Shown: one piece after another, positions 10,005 through 19,975 of the stretch
How the letters are laid out: each line of letters starts with the position of its first letter
Position numbering within the stretch: the first letter of the stretch is position 1
Source of the DNA: Rheinheimera salexigens
GTDB lineage: Bacteria; Pseudomonadota; Gammaproteobacteria; Enterobacterales; Alteromonadaceae
Direction of reading: 5' to 3'
DNA length: 64,000 nucleotides
Assembly: GCF_001752395.1 (NCBI RefSeq)
Contig: NZ_MKEK01000001.1
Location: 309,466 to 373,465 of the forward strand
The notes under the pieces: model-generated
Seen by the model: the letters and a program-made list of their open reading frames with translations, nothing else
The model's database searches: none
Told to the model about the DNA's origin: nothing
Made by a program: the position numbers and the translations under genes

Positions 10005-10649
10005 TTATGGATTTACTACTTCTTGTTCGATAATCATATCAAGAACCCAACGCACACTAGAAGCGTCTGCGGCTGGATTTTTTAACGTAACTTCTTTTAT
10101 ACGTAAGCGATAAGCTACACCGGGTTGTGGCGTAAACCCTTCAATTTCATCATAAAATAATTGCCATTCTGCTTGCTTAGTATCACGTACTTTTAAGCAC
10201 TGTTGTACCGCAACACCGGTGCAGGTTTGGCGTTCGGCAGCAACATAGACTAACTTTGTGGTGGCATTGCTTAAGTCAGGTTGTAAGCTAAATTGGTACT
10301 GCTGATCTGCTTTAGATAAGGTCAGGGTTTTACCGGCAATAGCGACCTGCGGTCGGTTTTGCAAAAACTGACTAAAAGCTTGCTCACGTTCCATAGCGCT
10401 GGGTTCACAAGCCATCATAGTGCTAGCTAATTGAGAAACCACCAACTCGCCATTATCTATTTGGTAGTTACCCATAGTGTTATTACAGCCGGTAAAGCCA
10501 GAAATTTTACCTTCATGTAATGCTATTTGTAACGGCTTTTGTGTCGCATTTGCCTCTAGCTGTTGGTAGTCGCCTTGTGGCAAGTTAATTTGTTGACATG
10601 CTGTCAATAACACCATAGCTGAAAACACCGATAAACGTTTAATTAGCAT
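10005..10649 (-). CDS. META and DUF4377 domain lipoprotein
   Basis: A 214-residue lipoprotein. The signal peptide ends in a lipobox (LLTAC, Cys about 18). A META domain follows (about 28-118; hallmark GKISGFTGCNNTMGNY, then STMMACE with a paired cysteine), as in heat-shock protein HslJ. The C-terminal third (about 128-212: VYVAAERQTC...) matches DUF4377. META proteins are linked to envelope stress and novobiocin tolerance, but the biochemical role is unknown. A shorter paralog without DUF4377 lies beyond cysJIH at 15316-15690, and the two share a promoter layout. Confidence 0.87.
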   Translation of the reverse strand: MLIKRLSVFSAMVLLTACQQINLPQGDYQQLEANATQKPLQIALHEGKISGFTGCNNTMGNYQIDNGELVVSQLASTMMACEPSAMEREQAFSQFLQNRPQVAIAGKTLTLSKADQQYQFSLQPDLSNATTKLVYVAAERQTCTGVAVQQCLKVRDTKQAEWQLFYDEIEGFTPQPGVAYRLRIKEVTLKNPAADASSVRWVLDMIIEQEVVNP

Positions 10650-10681
10650 CTATTTGCTCCAATCATCCTGAATTGTTCAGC

Positions 10682-10709
10682 ATTATGGTACGGCTAGACC
10701 TAATGTAAG
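10682..10709 (-). promoter_or_regulatory. Promoter of the META/DUF4377 lipoprotein gene
   Basis: Read on the minus strand: -35 CTTACA (10709-10704), 16-base spacer, -10 CATAAT (10687-10682). The same layout (CTGACA, 16 bases, CATAAT) precedes the paralog at 15690, and the surrounding 80 bases are clearly related. That conservation supports the call. Confidence 0.6.
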
Positions 10710-10861
10710 CTGAACAACTTAAATTAAAATATCTAGGTTGGATAGACGACTAATATATATTTTTAATTACTTTTTGGAATATCAAAGAGAAATCCATTCT
10801 TATACATATATACGTATAGATGGCTAAAGTATCTGAAACAATTAAGTATACAGGATGCTTT

Positions 10862-12732
10862 ATGCTTTTATCTTCGCTAGTGGCGCAGGCCAGCCCATTG
10901 TCTGAGCAGCAAATAAGTCAGCTGCAAAATGTGGTTAGCCAATTAAACCCACTTCAACAAGCTTGGGTCAGCGGCTATCTTGCTGCCGGCGCCCAGCTAG
11001 CTGGGCAGAATGCGCTTCAAGGTCAGATTCAGGGTGCGCCTCAGCCTGCACCAGCTATCGCCAGTCTGACCATTTTATTTGGTTCGCAAACCGGCAACGC
11101 TCGCCATCTTGCTGAAGCACTAGCAAAACAAGTAACAGTTAAAGGCATTACGGCGAAAATTATTGATATGGCTGATTACAAAACTAGCCAGCTAAAAACG
11201 AGCAATATCTAATTATCATCACTTCTACTTATGGCGAAGGCGAGCCACCTGAAAATGCAGTCAGTATATATAATTTTTTATTTAGTAAAAAAGCGCCGCA
11301 ACTGGCTGGGTTAAAATATGCTGTTTTAGGTTTAGGTGATTCCAGTTATGAGTTTTTTTGCAAAACAGCACAAGACTTTGACCAACGCTTAACGGAGCTT
11401 GGAGCAACATCGGTGCAAACTCGAGCTGAGTTAGATGTTGATTATCAGACTGAAGCTGACAGCTGGACTGAGGCCGTGATGACTAAGCTAGAGCCTGAGC
11501 TAATTGCGAACAACGAGCCTAGTGCGCCATTATCGGCACAGGTTATTGCCTGGCCGGGTGTCGATGCCAATCAGGCAGCGGGTCAGACAGCCAGCCACTA
11601 TACTAGCGACAAGGCTAGCCAATACAGTAAACAAAACCCGTATGCAGCAGAGCTATATACGCTGCAAAAAATTACCGGTCGTAACTCCACTAAAGATGTG
11701 CGCCATATTGAAATTTCACTGGCCAACTCGGGCTTAAATTATCAGCCGGGAGATGCATTAGGCCTATATTTTTTAAACGACCCGCAATTAGTGCGGGAAT
11801 TATTGTTGTTAACCGCCATTGCACCCGATACGCCGGTAAATTTAGGCAGCGTTAGCTTAACGGTATGTCAAGCCTTAACCGAGCAGTTAGAGCTTACTCA
11901 ATCTTATCCAAGCTTTGTGGAGAAATATGCGATTGCTAGTAATAACTCAGCGCTAATCGCACTTAGTGGCGATAAAGCCATGTTACGAGACTACATTAAC
12001 AATCGACAAATTATTGATATTGTTCGCGAACACCCTGGGCTTATTCGAGCTCAGCAGCTGGTAAATGCGCTGCGCAAGCAACAACCGCGGCTGTACTCTA
12101 TCGCTTCATCACAAGCTGAAGTGGGTGATGAAGTGCACCTAACGGTAGGTGTGGTGCGCTATAACGCATTTGATAAAACTCATTTAGGTGGTGCTTCTGG
12201 TTTTCTGGCAGAGCGGTTAGCCGAGGGTGATAAGGTAAAGGTGTTTATTGAGCAGAATAACAACTTTCGCCTACCTGAGAATGACAATACTGCCACCATT
12301 ATGATTGGACCGGGTACCGGTATTGCGCCATTTCGAGCATTTTTACAAGAGCGTGAAGCACGTGCTGCCAATGGTAAAAATTGGCTGTTTTTTGGCACCC
12401 CCCATTTTACCCAAGACTTTTTATACCAACTAGAGCTACAAAACTATTTGAAAATTGGCCTGCTAACCAAGTTAGACCTAGCGTTTAGCCGTGATCAGTC
12501 TGAAAAAATTTATGTGCAAGATAAACTGCGCCAAAACGGTAAGGATATTTGGCAATGGCTAGAGCAGGGTGCGCATTTGTACCTGTGCGGTGATGGCAAC
12601 CGGATGGCTAAAGATGTACAGCACACGCTGCTGGCTATTGTGCAGCAACATGGCAATAAAACCGCAGAACAAGCCGAGCAGTATTTAGAACAGCTGCGAG
12701 TCGCCAAACGTTATCAGAAGGATGTGTACTAA
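10862..12732 (+). pseudogene. cysJ: Sulfite reductase (NADPH) flavoprotein alpha subunit, single-base frameshift
   Basis: CysJ passes electrons from NADPH via FAD and FMN to CysI. The start ATG at 10862 has AGGAT upstream and aligns with known CysJ. The flavodoxin domain (LFGSQTGNARHLAEALA) is broken near 11195: a run of five A where six are needed stops the first frame at 11212, and the next frame continues perfectly (YLIIITSTYGEGEPPENA). Restoring one base gives 623 residues with FAD-binding (RLYSIASS), GPGTGIAPFRAF and C-terminal NADPH motifs (LYLCGDGNRMAKDV). The rest of the gene is intact and overlaps cysI, so a sequencing error is more likely than decay. Confidence 0.93.
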
Positions 12733-14453
12733 TGAGTCAATTTACAATTAACCCAGATTTAGTGGCACCGGGCGTACTGTCGGGTAACGAGCTGTTAAAG
12801 GCCAATAGTCAGCATTTACGCGGTACTATTGCGGGGGATTTAACGAACCCGATCACTGGTGGTTTTGTTGGCGACAATTTTATGTTAATTCGCTTTCACG
12901 GTATGTATCAGCAAGACGATCGCGATATTCGTGCCGAGCGAGCTGCGCAAAAATTAGAACCCTTGCACAATGTGATGTTACGGGCTCGACTGCCGGGTGG
13001 CATTATTAGCCCCAAGCAATGGCTGGCACTGGATCAGTTTGCCGCAGACAACACCTTATATGGCAGCATTCGCTTAACGACACGGCAAACGTTTCAATTT
13101 CATGGTGTATTAAAGCCAAATATTAAACCTATGCATCAGTTTTTACACCATATTGGTATTGATAGTATTGCTACGGCCGGTGATGTTAACCGAAACGTGC
13201 TGTGCACGCCTAATCCAGTAGAATCTGTATTACATCAACAAGCCTATGAATGGGCGGCAAAGATTAGTGAGCATTTACTGCCTAAAACCCGAGCTTATGC
13301 TGAAATTTGGTTAGATGAAGAAAAAATCGAAACCACCGAAGTTGAACCTATTTTAGGCGATAGCTATTTACCGCGAAAATTTAAAACCGCTGTGGTAATA
13401 CCGCCAAATAATGACATTGATTTACATGCTAATGACTTAAGCTTTGTTGCTGTTGCTGAACATGGCAAATTAATAGGCTTTAACGTGTTAGTGGGTGGAG
13501 GGCTAGCCATGAGTTGGGGCGATAAAGCAACCTACCCTCGCATGGCCGATGAGCTAGGGTTTGTGCCATTACAGCATACGTTAAAAGTGGCAGAGCACGT
13601 GGTCAGTGTGCAGCGAGATTACGGTAACCGTTCAAATCGTAAGAATGCAAAAACTAAATATACTATAGATCGGATTGGTCTTGAGGTGTTTAAAGCCGAA
13701 GTAGCAAGCCGTGCTAACATTACCTTTGCAGCCATCAAACCGTATCACTTTACCAGTCGCGGTGACCGAATTGGTTGGGTACAAGGTATTGATGGTAAAC
13801 AGCATTTAACCCTATTTATTGAAAATGGTCGGGTATTAGATTTTGCCAATAAACCCTTAAAAACCGGTCTAGCCAAAATTGCCGCCATACATCAAGGCGA
13901 CTTTCGCATTACGGCTAACCAAAACCTGATTATTGCCGGCGTAGCAGCGGCGAAAAAAGCAGAAATTGAAGCGATTGCCCGTGCTCACGGCTTAATTGAT
14001 GATAGCCATAGTGCACTGCGTAAAAACTCGATGGCGTGCGTGGCGTTACCAACTTGCCCGCTGGCGATGGCCGAAGCCGAGCGCTATTTACCGGCATTTG
14101 TTAGTAAAGTTGAAACCTTGCTCACTAAACATAATATTGGCGATGAGCATATTATACTGCGCGTAACAGGCTGCCCGAACGGATGTGGTCGCACCATGCT
14201 GGCGGAAGTCGCCTTAGTTGGCCGTGCGCCGGGTAAATATAATCTATATTTAGGCGGTAACCGCGAAGGTACGCGTATTCCGCGTTTACTGTTGGATAAT
14301 GTGGCCGAAGCCGAGATTTTAGCGACCTTAGATAGCCTTATTGGCCGCTGGGCCAGCGAGCGTAGCAATAATAGTGAAGGTTTTGGCGATTTTGTAATAA
14401 GGGCTGGCGTAGTGACGCCGGTAGTGGTGCCTAAAGATGACTTTTATAGCTAA
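12732..14453 (+). CDS. cysI: Sulfite reductase (NADPH) hemoprotein beta subunit
   Basis: CysI reduces sulfite to sulfide with six electrons at a coupled sirohaem/4Fe-4S centre. Length is 573 residues against about 570 usually. The cluster ligands are all present: C436 and C442 (CVALPTC), C481 and C485 (CPNGC). The nitrite/sulfite reductase ferredoxin-like half domains and the arginine/lysine-rich anion site ([30 protein letters not shown]) are intact. The start overlaps the cysJ stop (TAATG), implying translational coupling. Confidence 0.97.
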   Translation: MSQFTINPDLVAPGVLSGNELLKANSQHLRGTIAGDLTNPITGGFVGDNFMLIRFHGMYQQDDRDIRAERAAQKLEPLHNVMLRARLPGGIISPKQWLALDQFAADNTLYGSIRLTTRQTFQFHGVLKPNIKPMHQFLHHIGIDSIATAGDVNRNVLCTPNPVESVLHQQAYEWAAKISEHLLPKTRAYAEIWLDEEKIETTEVEPILGDSYLPRKFKTAVVIPPNNDIDLHANDLSFVAVAEHGKLIGFNVLVGGGLAMSWGDKATYPRMADELGFVPLQHTLKVAEHVVSVQRDYGNRSNRKNAKTKYTIDRIGLEVFKAEVASRANITFAAIKPYHFTSRGDRIGWVQGIDGKQHLTLFIENGRVLDFANKPLKTGLAKIAAIHQGDFRITANQNLIIAGVAAAKKAEIEAIARAHGLIDDSHSALRKNSMACVALPTCPLAMAEAERYLPAFVSKVETLLTKHNIGDEHIILRVTGCPNGCGRTMLAEVALVGRAPGKYNLYLGGNREGTRIPRLLLDNVAEAEILATLDSLIGRWASERSNNSEGFGDFVIRAGVVTPVVVPKDDFYS

Positions 14454-14469
14454 ACAGGCCACAACTGCA

Positions 14470-15225
14470 ATGATAACTAAAGTGGAAAATCATAAATTTC
14501 GGACTATTTTGAATCAAGATGCCACGACGCAACAGCTATGGTTAGATCAAATTAATCAATTACTAGCGCCATTAACTGCACAACAGCGAGTGAATTGGGC
14601 GCTAGAGTACTTGCCACAACAGCCAATGCTAAGCTCAAGCTTTGGCATTCAAGCTGCGGTAATGTTGCACTTATTGTCACAACAGCAACCGGATATTCCC
14701 GTGGTACTCGTTGATACAGGCTATCTATTTGCTGAAACCTATCAGTTTATAGAGCAGTTAACTCAGCAGCTGAAACTAAATTTACAGGTGTATCGCGCTA
14801 ACCTAACCCCCGCTTGGCAAGAAGCACGTTATGGTCGTTTATGGCAAAGTGCAGAAGGTATTAAACAATATAATCAAATCAATAAAGTAGAGCCTATGCA
14901 ACGGGCACTTAAAGAGCTGCAAGTAGGCTGTTGGTTTACCGGCTTACGCCGTAGTCAAAGTAGTACTCGTGCCGATATAGCCGTAGTTGAAATTAGCCGC
15001 GGAGCAGTAAAAGTACAGCCGATTCTTGATTGGAGTAATAAAGACATATTTTATTACCTAAAACAACATGGCTTAAGTTATCACCCGCTTTGGGAGCAGG
15101 GCTATGTATCGGTTGGTGATACCCATTCCACGCGTAAGTTAGAGCTGGGAATGAGTGAAGAAGATACCCGATTTAATGGTTTTGGCCGCGAATGTGGTTT
15201 ACATGTAGACGGTGACGGTATTTAA
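14470..15225 (+). CDS. cysH: Phosphoadenylyl-sulfate (PAPS) reductase
   Basis: CysH reduces PAPS to sulfite using thioredoxin. The PP-loop-like segment ([11 protein letters not shown]), the substrate loop ([15 protein letters not shown]) and the C-terminal catalytic ECGLH are present. The extra cysteine pairs that mark the iron-sulfur APS-reductase type are absent, so this is the PAPS-specific form, in agreement with cysC in the window. ATG 14470 gives 251 residues and the best match to the family N-terminus. An ATG at 14437, inside cysI, would add 11 residues. It is the last gene of cysJIH. Confidence 0.95.
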   Translation: MITKVENHKFRTILNQDATTQQLWLDQINQLLAPLTAQQRVNWALEYLPQQPMLSSSFGIQAAVMLHLLSQQQPDIPVVLVDTGYLFAETYQFIEQLTQQLKLNLQVYRANLTPAWQEARYGRLWQSAEGIKQYNQINKVEPMQRALKELQVGCWFTGLRRSQSSTRADIAVVEISRGAVKVQPILDWSNKDIFYYLKQHGLSYHPLWEQGYVSVGDTHSTRKLELGMSEEDTRFNGFGRECGLHVDGDGI

Positions 15226-15250
15226 ACTTTCTAAAGTAAAAGTAAGATCA

Positions 15251-15278
15251 CAAGCAAAAGCATTATTGCTTCTGCTTG
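15251..15278. terminator. Hairpin between convergent cysH and the META gene
   Basis: CAAGCAAAAGCA and TGCTTCTGCTTG form a 12-bp stem with one mismatch and a TTAT loop. The T-run is poor, so it may be a weak bidirectional terminator of the convergent genes. Confidence 0.5.
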
Positions 15279-15315
15279 CAAAACTAACAGTATAAATAAT
15301 AATTAACACTATGTT

Positions 15316-15690
15316 TTAGCGTAAGCTAAATTGATAAATTGTCTCATTTTCACTTAAGATTAATACGTTATCTTCTATGCTGACTTTGGGTCTGTTTTGT
15401 AAAAACTGATTAAACTGTTGTTCACGCTGCATATCTTCAGGTGCACAGGCCATCATGGTGCTTGCCAGTTGAGAAACAACAAGCTCGCCCTTATCTAAGC
15501 TATATTGGCCCATTACGTTATTACAGCCAGTAAAACCAGAAATTTTACCTTCTTGTAATAAGAGTTGTAATGGCTTTTCAGTTTCTTCAGCTGATAGTTG
15601 CTGATAGTCACCTTGCGGCAAGTTAACTTGTTGACAGGCGGCAAGTAAAGCCGCAGCAGAAAAAACTGTTAGACGTTTAAAAAATAGCAT
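15316..15690 (-). CDS. META domain lipoprotein (short paralog)
   Basis: A 124-residue lipoprotein with lipobox LLAAC and one META domain (GKISGFTGCNNVMGQY, STMMACA). It is closely related to the first two thirds of the lipoprotein at 10005-10649, with shared runs such as QQVNLPQGDYQQL-like and FLQNRP, but it ends exactly where DUF4377 begins in the longer copy. Upstream DNA is also related. The two copies probably arose by local duplication, with loss or gain of DUF4377. Function unknown beyond META/HslJ-like envelope stress proteins. Confidence 0.85.
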   Translation of the reverse strand: MLFFKRLTVFSAAALLAACQQVNLPQGDYQQLSAEETEKPLQLLLQEGKISGFTGCNNVMGQYSLDKGELVVSQLASTMMACAPEDMQREQQFNQFLQNRPKVSIEDNVLILSENETIYQFSLR

Positions 15691-15723
15691 ATTTTCACTC
15701 CAATTATTCTTAATTTGCTGATG

Positions 15724-15751
15724 ATTATGACAAAGCTTAGCTTGTTGTCAG
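15724..15751 (-). promoter_or_regulatory. Promoter of the short META lipoprotein gene
   Basis: Minus strand: -35 CTGACA (15751-15746), 16-base spacer, -10 CATAAT (15729-15724). It matches the layout upstream of the longer paralog. Confidence 0.6.
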
Positions 15752-15841
15752 CTGAACAGAATAATTAAAAAATAAATGCTAATCGATTAAAGCGATTGAT
15801 GTGATTTGTTTTATTCGTTTTAAAAGTAAAGAGTACTGGGC

Positions 15842-15847
15842 TATGAT
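15842..15847 (+). promoter_or_regulatory. Possible -10 element of ahpC
   Basis: TATGAT lies 49 bases before the ahpC start. The -35 region (TTTAAA at 15819-15824) is poor, as is common at activator-dependent promoters such as those controlled by OxyR. No convincing OxyR site was delimited. Confidence 0.35.
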
Positions 15848-15895
15848 AGCTGCAGTTGGAACAAAAACTATGAACTAACCTAAAGGAGTAAGACT

Positions 15896-16462
15896 ATGTC
15901 TTCTATTATTAATACAAAAATTAAGCCGTTCAATGCAACTGCATTTCATCAAGGTAAATTCGTACCAGTTTCAGAAAAAGATTTAGCCGGTAAATGGTCG
16001 GTAGTAGTATTTTACCCAGCTGACTTCACCTTTGTTTGTCCAACAGAGTTAGGCGACTTAGCTGATTTCTACCCTAAATTCCAAGAAGCTGGTGTTGAAG
16101 TATATTCAGTATCAACAGATACTCATTTCACGCACAAAGCGTGGCATGATGCTTCTGAAACTATCAAGAAAATTACCTACCCAATGATCGGTGACCCAAC
16201 AGGTACTATGACGCGTAACTTTGGCGTGATGATTGAAGAAGAAGGTTTAGCGTTACGTGGTTCTTTCGTTATTAACCCTGAAGGCGAAATCAAAGTTGCT
16301 GAAATTCACGACTTAGGCATTGGCCGTAGTGCTGCAGAATTGTTCCGTAAAGTACAAGCGGCACAATATGTTGCTAACCATGATGGCGAAGTATGTCCAG
16401 CTAAGTGGACTCCAGGTGAAGCAACTTTAGCTCCATCATTAGATTTAGTCGGTAAAATCTAA
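15896..16462 (+). CDS. ahpC: Alkyl hydroperoxide reductase subunit C (typical 2-Cys peroxiredoxin)
   Basis: AhpC reduces hydrogen peroxide and organic peroxides in the cytoplasm. The 188 residues hold the peroxidatic cysteine in [10 protein letters not shown] and the resolving cysteine in GEVCPAKW near the C-terminus, followed by the full C-terminal tail. A strong AAAGGAG precedes the ATG. Its reductase AhpF is encoded 204 bases downstream, with a hairpin in between. Confidence 0.97.
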   Translation: MSSIINTKIKPFNATAFHQGKFVPVSEKDLAGKWSVVVFYPADFTFVCPTELGDLADFYPKFQEAGVEVYSVSTDTHFTHKAWHDASETIKKITYPMIGDPTGTMTRNFGVMIEEEGLALRGSFVINPEGEIKVAEIHDLGIGRSAAELFRKVQAAQYVANHDGEVCPAKWTPGEATLAPSLDLVGKI

Positions 16463-16542
16463 GGCACAGCCTTTGTGCAAATGCTGACTGCGGTTATTTA
16501 CCCCAGTTAGCTACAATACGAGTAGTTTTAGTCGTGTTATCT

Positions 16543-16564
16543 CCGGGTGATTTACTTCGCCCGG
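16543..16564 (+). terminator. Intercistronic hairpin between ahpC and ahpF
   Basis: CCGGGTGA and TCGCCCGG pair over 8 bp (one G-U) around a TTTACT loop. Only a short T-stretch follows, so it looks like a leaky attenuator or mRNA-stabilising hairpin that keeps AhpC above AhpF, not a full stop. Confidence 0.6.
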
Positions 16565-16666
16565 CTTTCCCCAAGCTCAGCTTTTATCAATCTGGATTCA
16601 GGTTACGGCCAGGTTTTAGCTTAGTTGTGCCCAAAATTTATCGTCTAAACACATTAAGGAGTTTTT

Positions 16667-18211
16667 ATGTTAGATACTAACCTTAAACAAGCTTTGAAAA
16701 CCTATCTGCAGAACCTAAAAACTGAGGTTGAATTGGTAGTCTCTTTAGACGATAGCGCTAAAGCTGCAGAAGTTAATGACCTAGCAACGCAAATTGCTGA
16801 ATTATCTGATCTGGTAACATTGCGTCGCGATGATGAAGCACTAGAACGAAAACCATCGATGCTAGTACGCTCTGTGGCAAAGGGCACTGAAATTACCTTT
16901 GCTGGCGTACCTTTAGGCCATGAATTTACCTCTTTAGTCCTAGCTTTATTACACTCAGGTGGCCATCCTATTAAAGAGGATGCCGAGATTATTGAACAAA
17001 TTAGTCAATTACCGGGTAACTTCGCTTTTGAGACCTTTGTGTCATTAAGTTGCCAAACCTGCCCTGAAGTGGTGCAAGCATTAAACATTATGTCGGCCAT
17101 AAACCCTAATATCACCAACGTGATGATAGATGGTGCTTTGTTCCAGCAAGAAGTCGCGGACAAAAATGTGATGTCGGTACCGTCGGTGTATTTAAATGGT
17201 GAGCTATTCTCACAAGGCGCCATTACCTTAGAAAAAATCATTCAAAAAATTGATGTTAATGCTGAACAACGCCAAGCTGAAGCCCTAAAAAATAAAGCCG
17301 ACTTTGATGTTCTGGTGGTCGGTGGTGGCCCAGCAGGTGCAGCAGCCTCTATCTATGCTGCCCGTAAAGGCTTACAAACCGGCATTGTTGCCGAGCGCTT
17401 TGGTGGCCAAGTGGCTGATACCGTGGGTATCGAAAACTTTATTTCGGTTCAACATACTGAAGGGCCTAAGTTAGTTGCCAATCTAGAAGCCCATGTTCGT
17501 GAATACGATGTGGATATCATGAATGGTCAACGTGCGGTTAAGTTAAGTAAAGGCGACAAAATTCAGCTGGAATTAGCTAATGGTGCGGTACTGAACAGTA
17601 AAACCTTAGTATTATCTCCAGGTGCGCGCTGGCGTGAAATGAACGTGCCGGGTGAGCAAGAGTATCGCGGTAAAGGCGTCGCTTACTGTCCACATTGCGA
17701 TGGCCCGTTATTTAAAGGTAAACGTGTTGCCGTTATTGGTGGTGGTAATTCGGGTATCGAGGCCGCTATCGATTTAGCTGGTCTTGTTGAACATGTCACT
17801 GTACTGGAGTTTGCGCCGGAATTACGCGCCGATGCAGTATTAATTAAAAAAGCTAATTCTATGGCCAATATTACTATTATTACTGACGCTCAAAGCACAG
17901 AAGTCACTGGTGATGGCAATAGAGTAAACGGTATTAACTACACTGATCGTAAAACAGGCGACTCGCACCATGTTGAGTTGGCAGGTATTTTTGTCCAAAT
18001 TGGTTTAGTGCCTAATACTGAATGGTTACGTGGCGCTATTGAGTTATCACCTCGTGGCGAAATTATTATTGATGACCGTGGCCAAACCTCTATGCCTGGC
18101 GTATTTGCCGCCGGCGATGCGACAACAACACCGTTTAAGCAGATTATTATTGCCATGGGTGCCGGTGCCACGGCCTCGTTAGGCGCATTTGATTACTTAA
18201 TTCGCCACTAA
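16667..18211 (+). CDS. ahpF: Alkyl hydroperoxide reductase subunit F (NADH-dependent)
   Basis: AhpF is the flavoprotein that re-reduces AhpC with NADH. Its 514 residues carry an N-terminal tandem thioredoxin-fold domain with a CxxC ([10 protein letters not shown], about 126-129), then a thioredoxin reductase-like half with FAD motif [19 protein letters not shown], redox-active CPHC (YCPHCDGP), NAD motif [16 protein letters not shown] and C-terminal [15 protein letters not shown]. All catalytic pairs are present. A terminator follows the gene. Confidence 0.97.
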   Translation: MLDTNLKQALKTYLQNLKTEVELVVSLDDSAKAAEVNDLATQIAELSDLVTLRRDDEALERKPSMLVRSVAKGTEITFAGVPLGHEFTSLVLALLHSGGHPIKEDAEIIEQISQLPGNFAFETFVSLSCQTCPEVVQALNIMSAINPNITNVMIDGALFQQEVADKNVMSVPSVYLNGELFSQGAITLEKIIQKIDVNAEQRQAEALKNKADFDVLVVGGGPAGAAASIYAARKGLQTGIVAERFGGQVADTVGIENFISVQHTEGPKLVANLEAHVREYDVDIMNGQRAVKLSKGDKIQLELANGAVLNSKTLVLSPGARWREMNVPGEQEYRGKGVAYCPHCDGPLFKGKRVAVIGGGNSGIEAAIDLAGLVEHVTVLEFAPELRADAVLIKKANSMANITIITDAQSTEVTGDGNRVNGINYTDRKTGDSHHVELAGIFVQIGLVPNTEWLRGAIELSPRGEIIIDDRGQTSMPGVFAAGDATTTPFKQIIIAMGAGATASLGAFDYLIRH

Positions 18212-18279
18212 GTTCGCTTTTAAGTAAAAGTTGTAAATTTGGGTTATTTCACTCTTATCACTCCTAGCTCTTCCTCTTT

Positions 18280-18309
18280 GCGGTAACTTCGGTTGCCGCT
18301 TTTTTTTTG
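18280..18309 (+). terminator. Rho-independent terminator after ahpF
   Basis: GCGGTAAC and GTTGCCGC form an 8-bp stem (one G-U) capped by a stable TTCG tetraloop, with nine T residues directly after. Confidence 0.92.
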
Positions 18310-18507
18310 ACTTTTTATTGGCGCTATAAGTATTACAGTTAGCGTAATGAGTCATTAAATTAGCCAATGTAAATATATTAATCCTTCTGCTAATTCTATT
18401 TCGTTATATACAAGCGTAATTAATTATTACCGTAAAGACGTTTAGATGTCTAATCTAAATGCTGCAAAGTGAATCTTTATTGTTTTAATTACGGTGTAGG
18501 AGTGGCC

Positions 18508-19965
18508 ATGCAGTATTTACCTATTTTCGTTCAGTTAACGGATAAACCCGTTTTGGTAGTGGGTGGCGGTTCGGTTGCGCTGCGCAAGGCTGGTACGCTG
18601 TTAAGTGCTGGCGCTAAGCTAATTGTGGTTGCCCCCGAGTTTGCTGCTGAGTTTATCGCCTGGCAACAACAGGGTAAGGCTGAGTTAATTCATGGCTATT
18701 TTGTGCCTAGTTTGCTTGATAACAAACTATTGGTGATTGCTGCTACCAACAGCGATAGGGTTAACGCTGCTGTGTATAAAGCCGCAACTGCGCGCAATAT
18801 GCTGGTAAATACCGTAGACGACCAAGCTAAGTGTGGCTTTATATTCCCTGCCATTATTGATCGTAGCCCTATTCTCATTGCCATTTCTAGTTTTGGCACC
18901 GCGCCAGTGTTAGCAAGGCGATTGCGTGAAAAATTAGAAGCACTGTTACCGCAACATTTAGGTACATTGGCCCAGCTAGTGGGCGGCTTTCGTAGCAAAG
19001 TAAAGGCTAAGTTTACTAGCTTTGCGGCACGTAGGCAGTTTTGGGAGGGCGTATTTAATTCTGCTGTGGTACGCGAGGTACAAGCTAATCAATTAGACAA
19101 AGCCGAGCAACATTTACAGCAGTTACTTAATGCTCCGCAACAGTTAAGCGGAGAAGTCTATATTGTTGGCGCTGGTCCAGGCGACCCGGAGTTACTGACT
19201 CTTAAAGCACTGCAATTAATGCAACAAGCGGATGTGGTGGTGTATGACTATTTAGTATCACCACAGATCATAGAGTTGGTGCGTCGTGACGCCGAGAAAA
19301 TTTGTGTCGGTAAAAAAGCCGGTGAGCACTCAGTGCCGCAGCAAGACACCAATCAACTGCTAATAGATTTAGCGCTTAGCGGTAAAAAAGTTTGCCGTTT
19401 AAAAGGCGGTGATCCCTTTATTTTTGGCCGTGGCGGGGAAGAAATACAAGCCCTAGTGCCACATAAAATTGCTTTTCAGGTCGTGCCGGGTATTACCGCT
19501 GCTGCCGGTTGTGCTGCTTATGCAGGTATACCGTTAACCCACCGTGATCATGCTCAAAGTGTGCAGTTTGTTACGGGTCATTGCAAAAGTGAAGGCAGTG
19601 AACCCGAGTGGTTAAGCATGAGCAAGGCAAATCAAACCCTAGTCATTTACATGGGGTTAATGAAAGCGGGCCATATTCAGCAGCAGCTTATTCGCGCGGG
19701 GCGTAGCGGCGAAACATTAGTCGCCATCATTGAAAACGGCACTCGGCTTGAACAACGTATTGTGTCAGGTCAATTACAAGATTTAGCCCAGTTAGTACAA
19801 CAACATCAAATCAGCTCTCCCGCACTACTGGTTATTGGTGATGTAGTGAGTTTGCAACAGGACTTACATTGGTTTGGCCAAAGGCCGCAACCTGCCGTAC
19901 TTAATCAACCTGCCGTTTTTAGTCAAGCTACTGTATTTAATCAAAAACTAAGCCAGATGGCTTAA
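18508..19965 (+). CDS. cysG: Siroheme synthase, fused dehydrogenase/ferrochelatase and methyltransferase
   Basis: CysG makes sirohaem for CysI from uroporphyrinogen III. The N-terminal half is the NAD-dependent precorrin-2 dehydrogenase/ferrochelatase (VVGGGSVALRKAGTLL). The C-terminal half is the SAM-dependent uroporphyrinogen methyltransferase (VGAGPGDPELLTLKAL, GDPFIFGRGGEE, VVPGITAAAGCAAYAGIPLTHR). ATG 18508 has GTAGGAG upstream and fits the CysG start. The extreme C-terminus carries a repetitive tail (PAVLNQ, PAVFSQ, TVFNQ) not seen in typical CysG. It is first in the cysG-D-N-permease-C-Q operon. Confidence 0.96.
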   Translation: MQYLPIFVQLTDKPVLVVGGGSVALRKAGTLLSAGAKLIVVAPEFAAEFIAWQQQGKAELIHGYFVPSLLDNKLLVIAATNSDRVNAAVYKAATARNMLVNTVDDQAKCGFIFPAIIDRSPILIAISSFGTAPVLARRLREKLEALLPQHLGTLAQLVGGFRSKVKAKFTSFAARRQFWEGVFNSAVVREVQANQLDKAEQHLQQLLNAPQQLSGEVYIVGAGPGDPELLTLKALQLMQQADVVVYDYLVSPQIIELVRRDAEKICVGKKAGEHSVPQQDTNQLLIDLALSGKKVCRLKGGDPFIFGRGGEEIQALVPHKIAFQVVPGITAAAGCAAYAGIPLTHRDHAQSVQFVTGHCKSEGSEPEWLSMSKANQTLVIYMGLMKAGHIQQQLIRAGRSGETLVAIIENGTRLEQRIVSGQLQDLAQLVQQHQISSPALLVIGDVVSLQQDLHWFGQRPQPAVLNQPAVFSQATVFNQKLSQMA

Positions 19966-19975
19966 GGATTAACCG

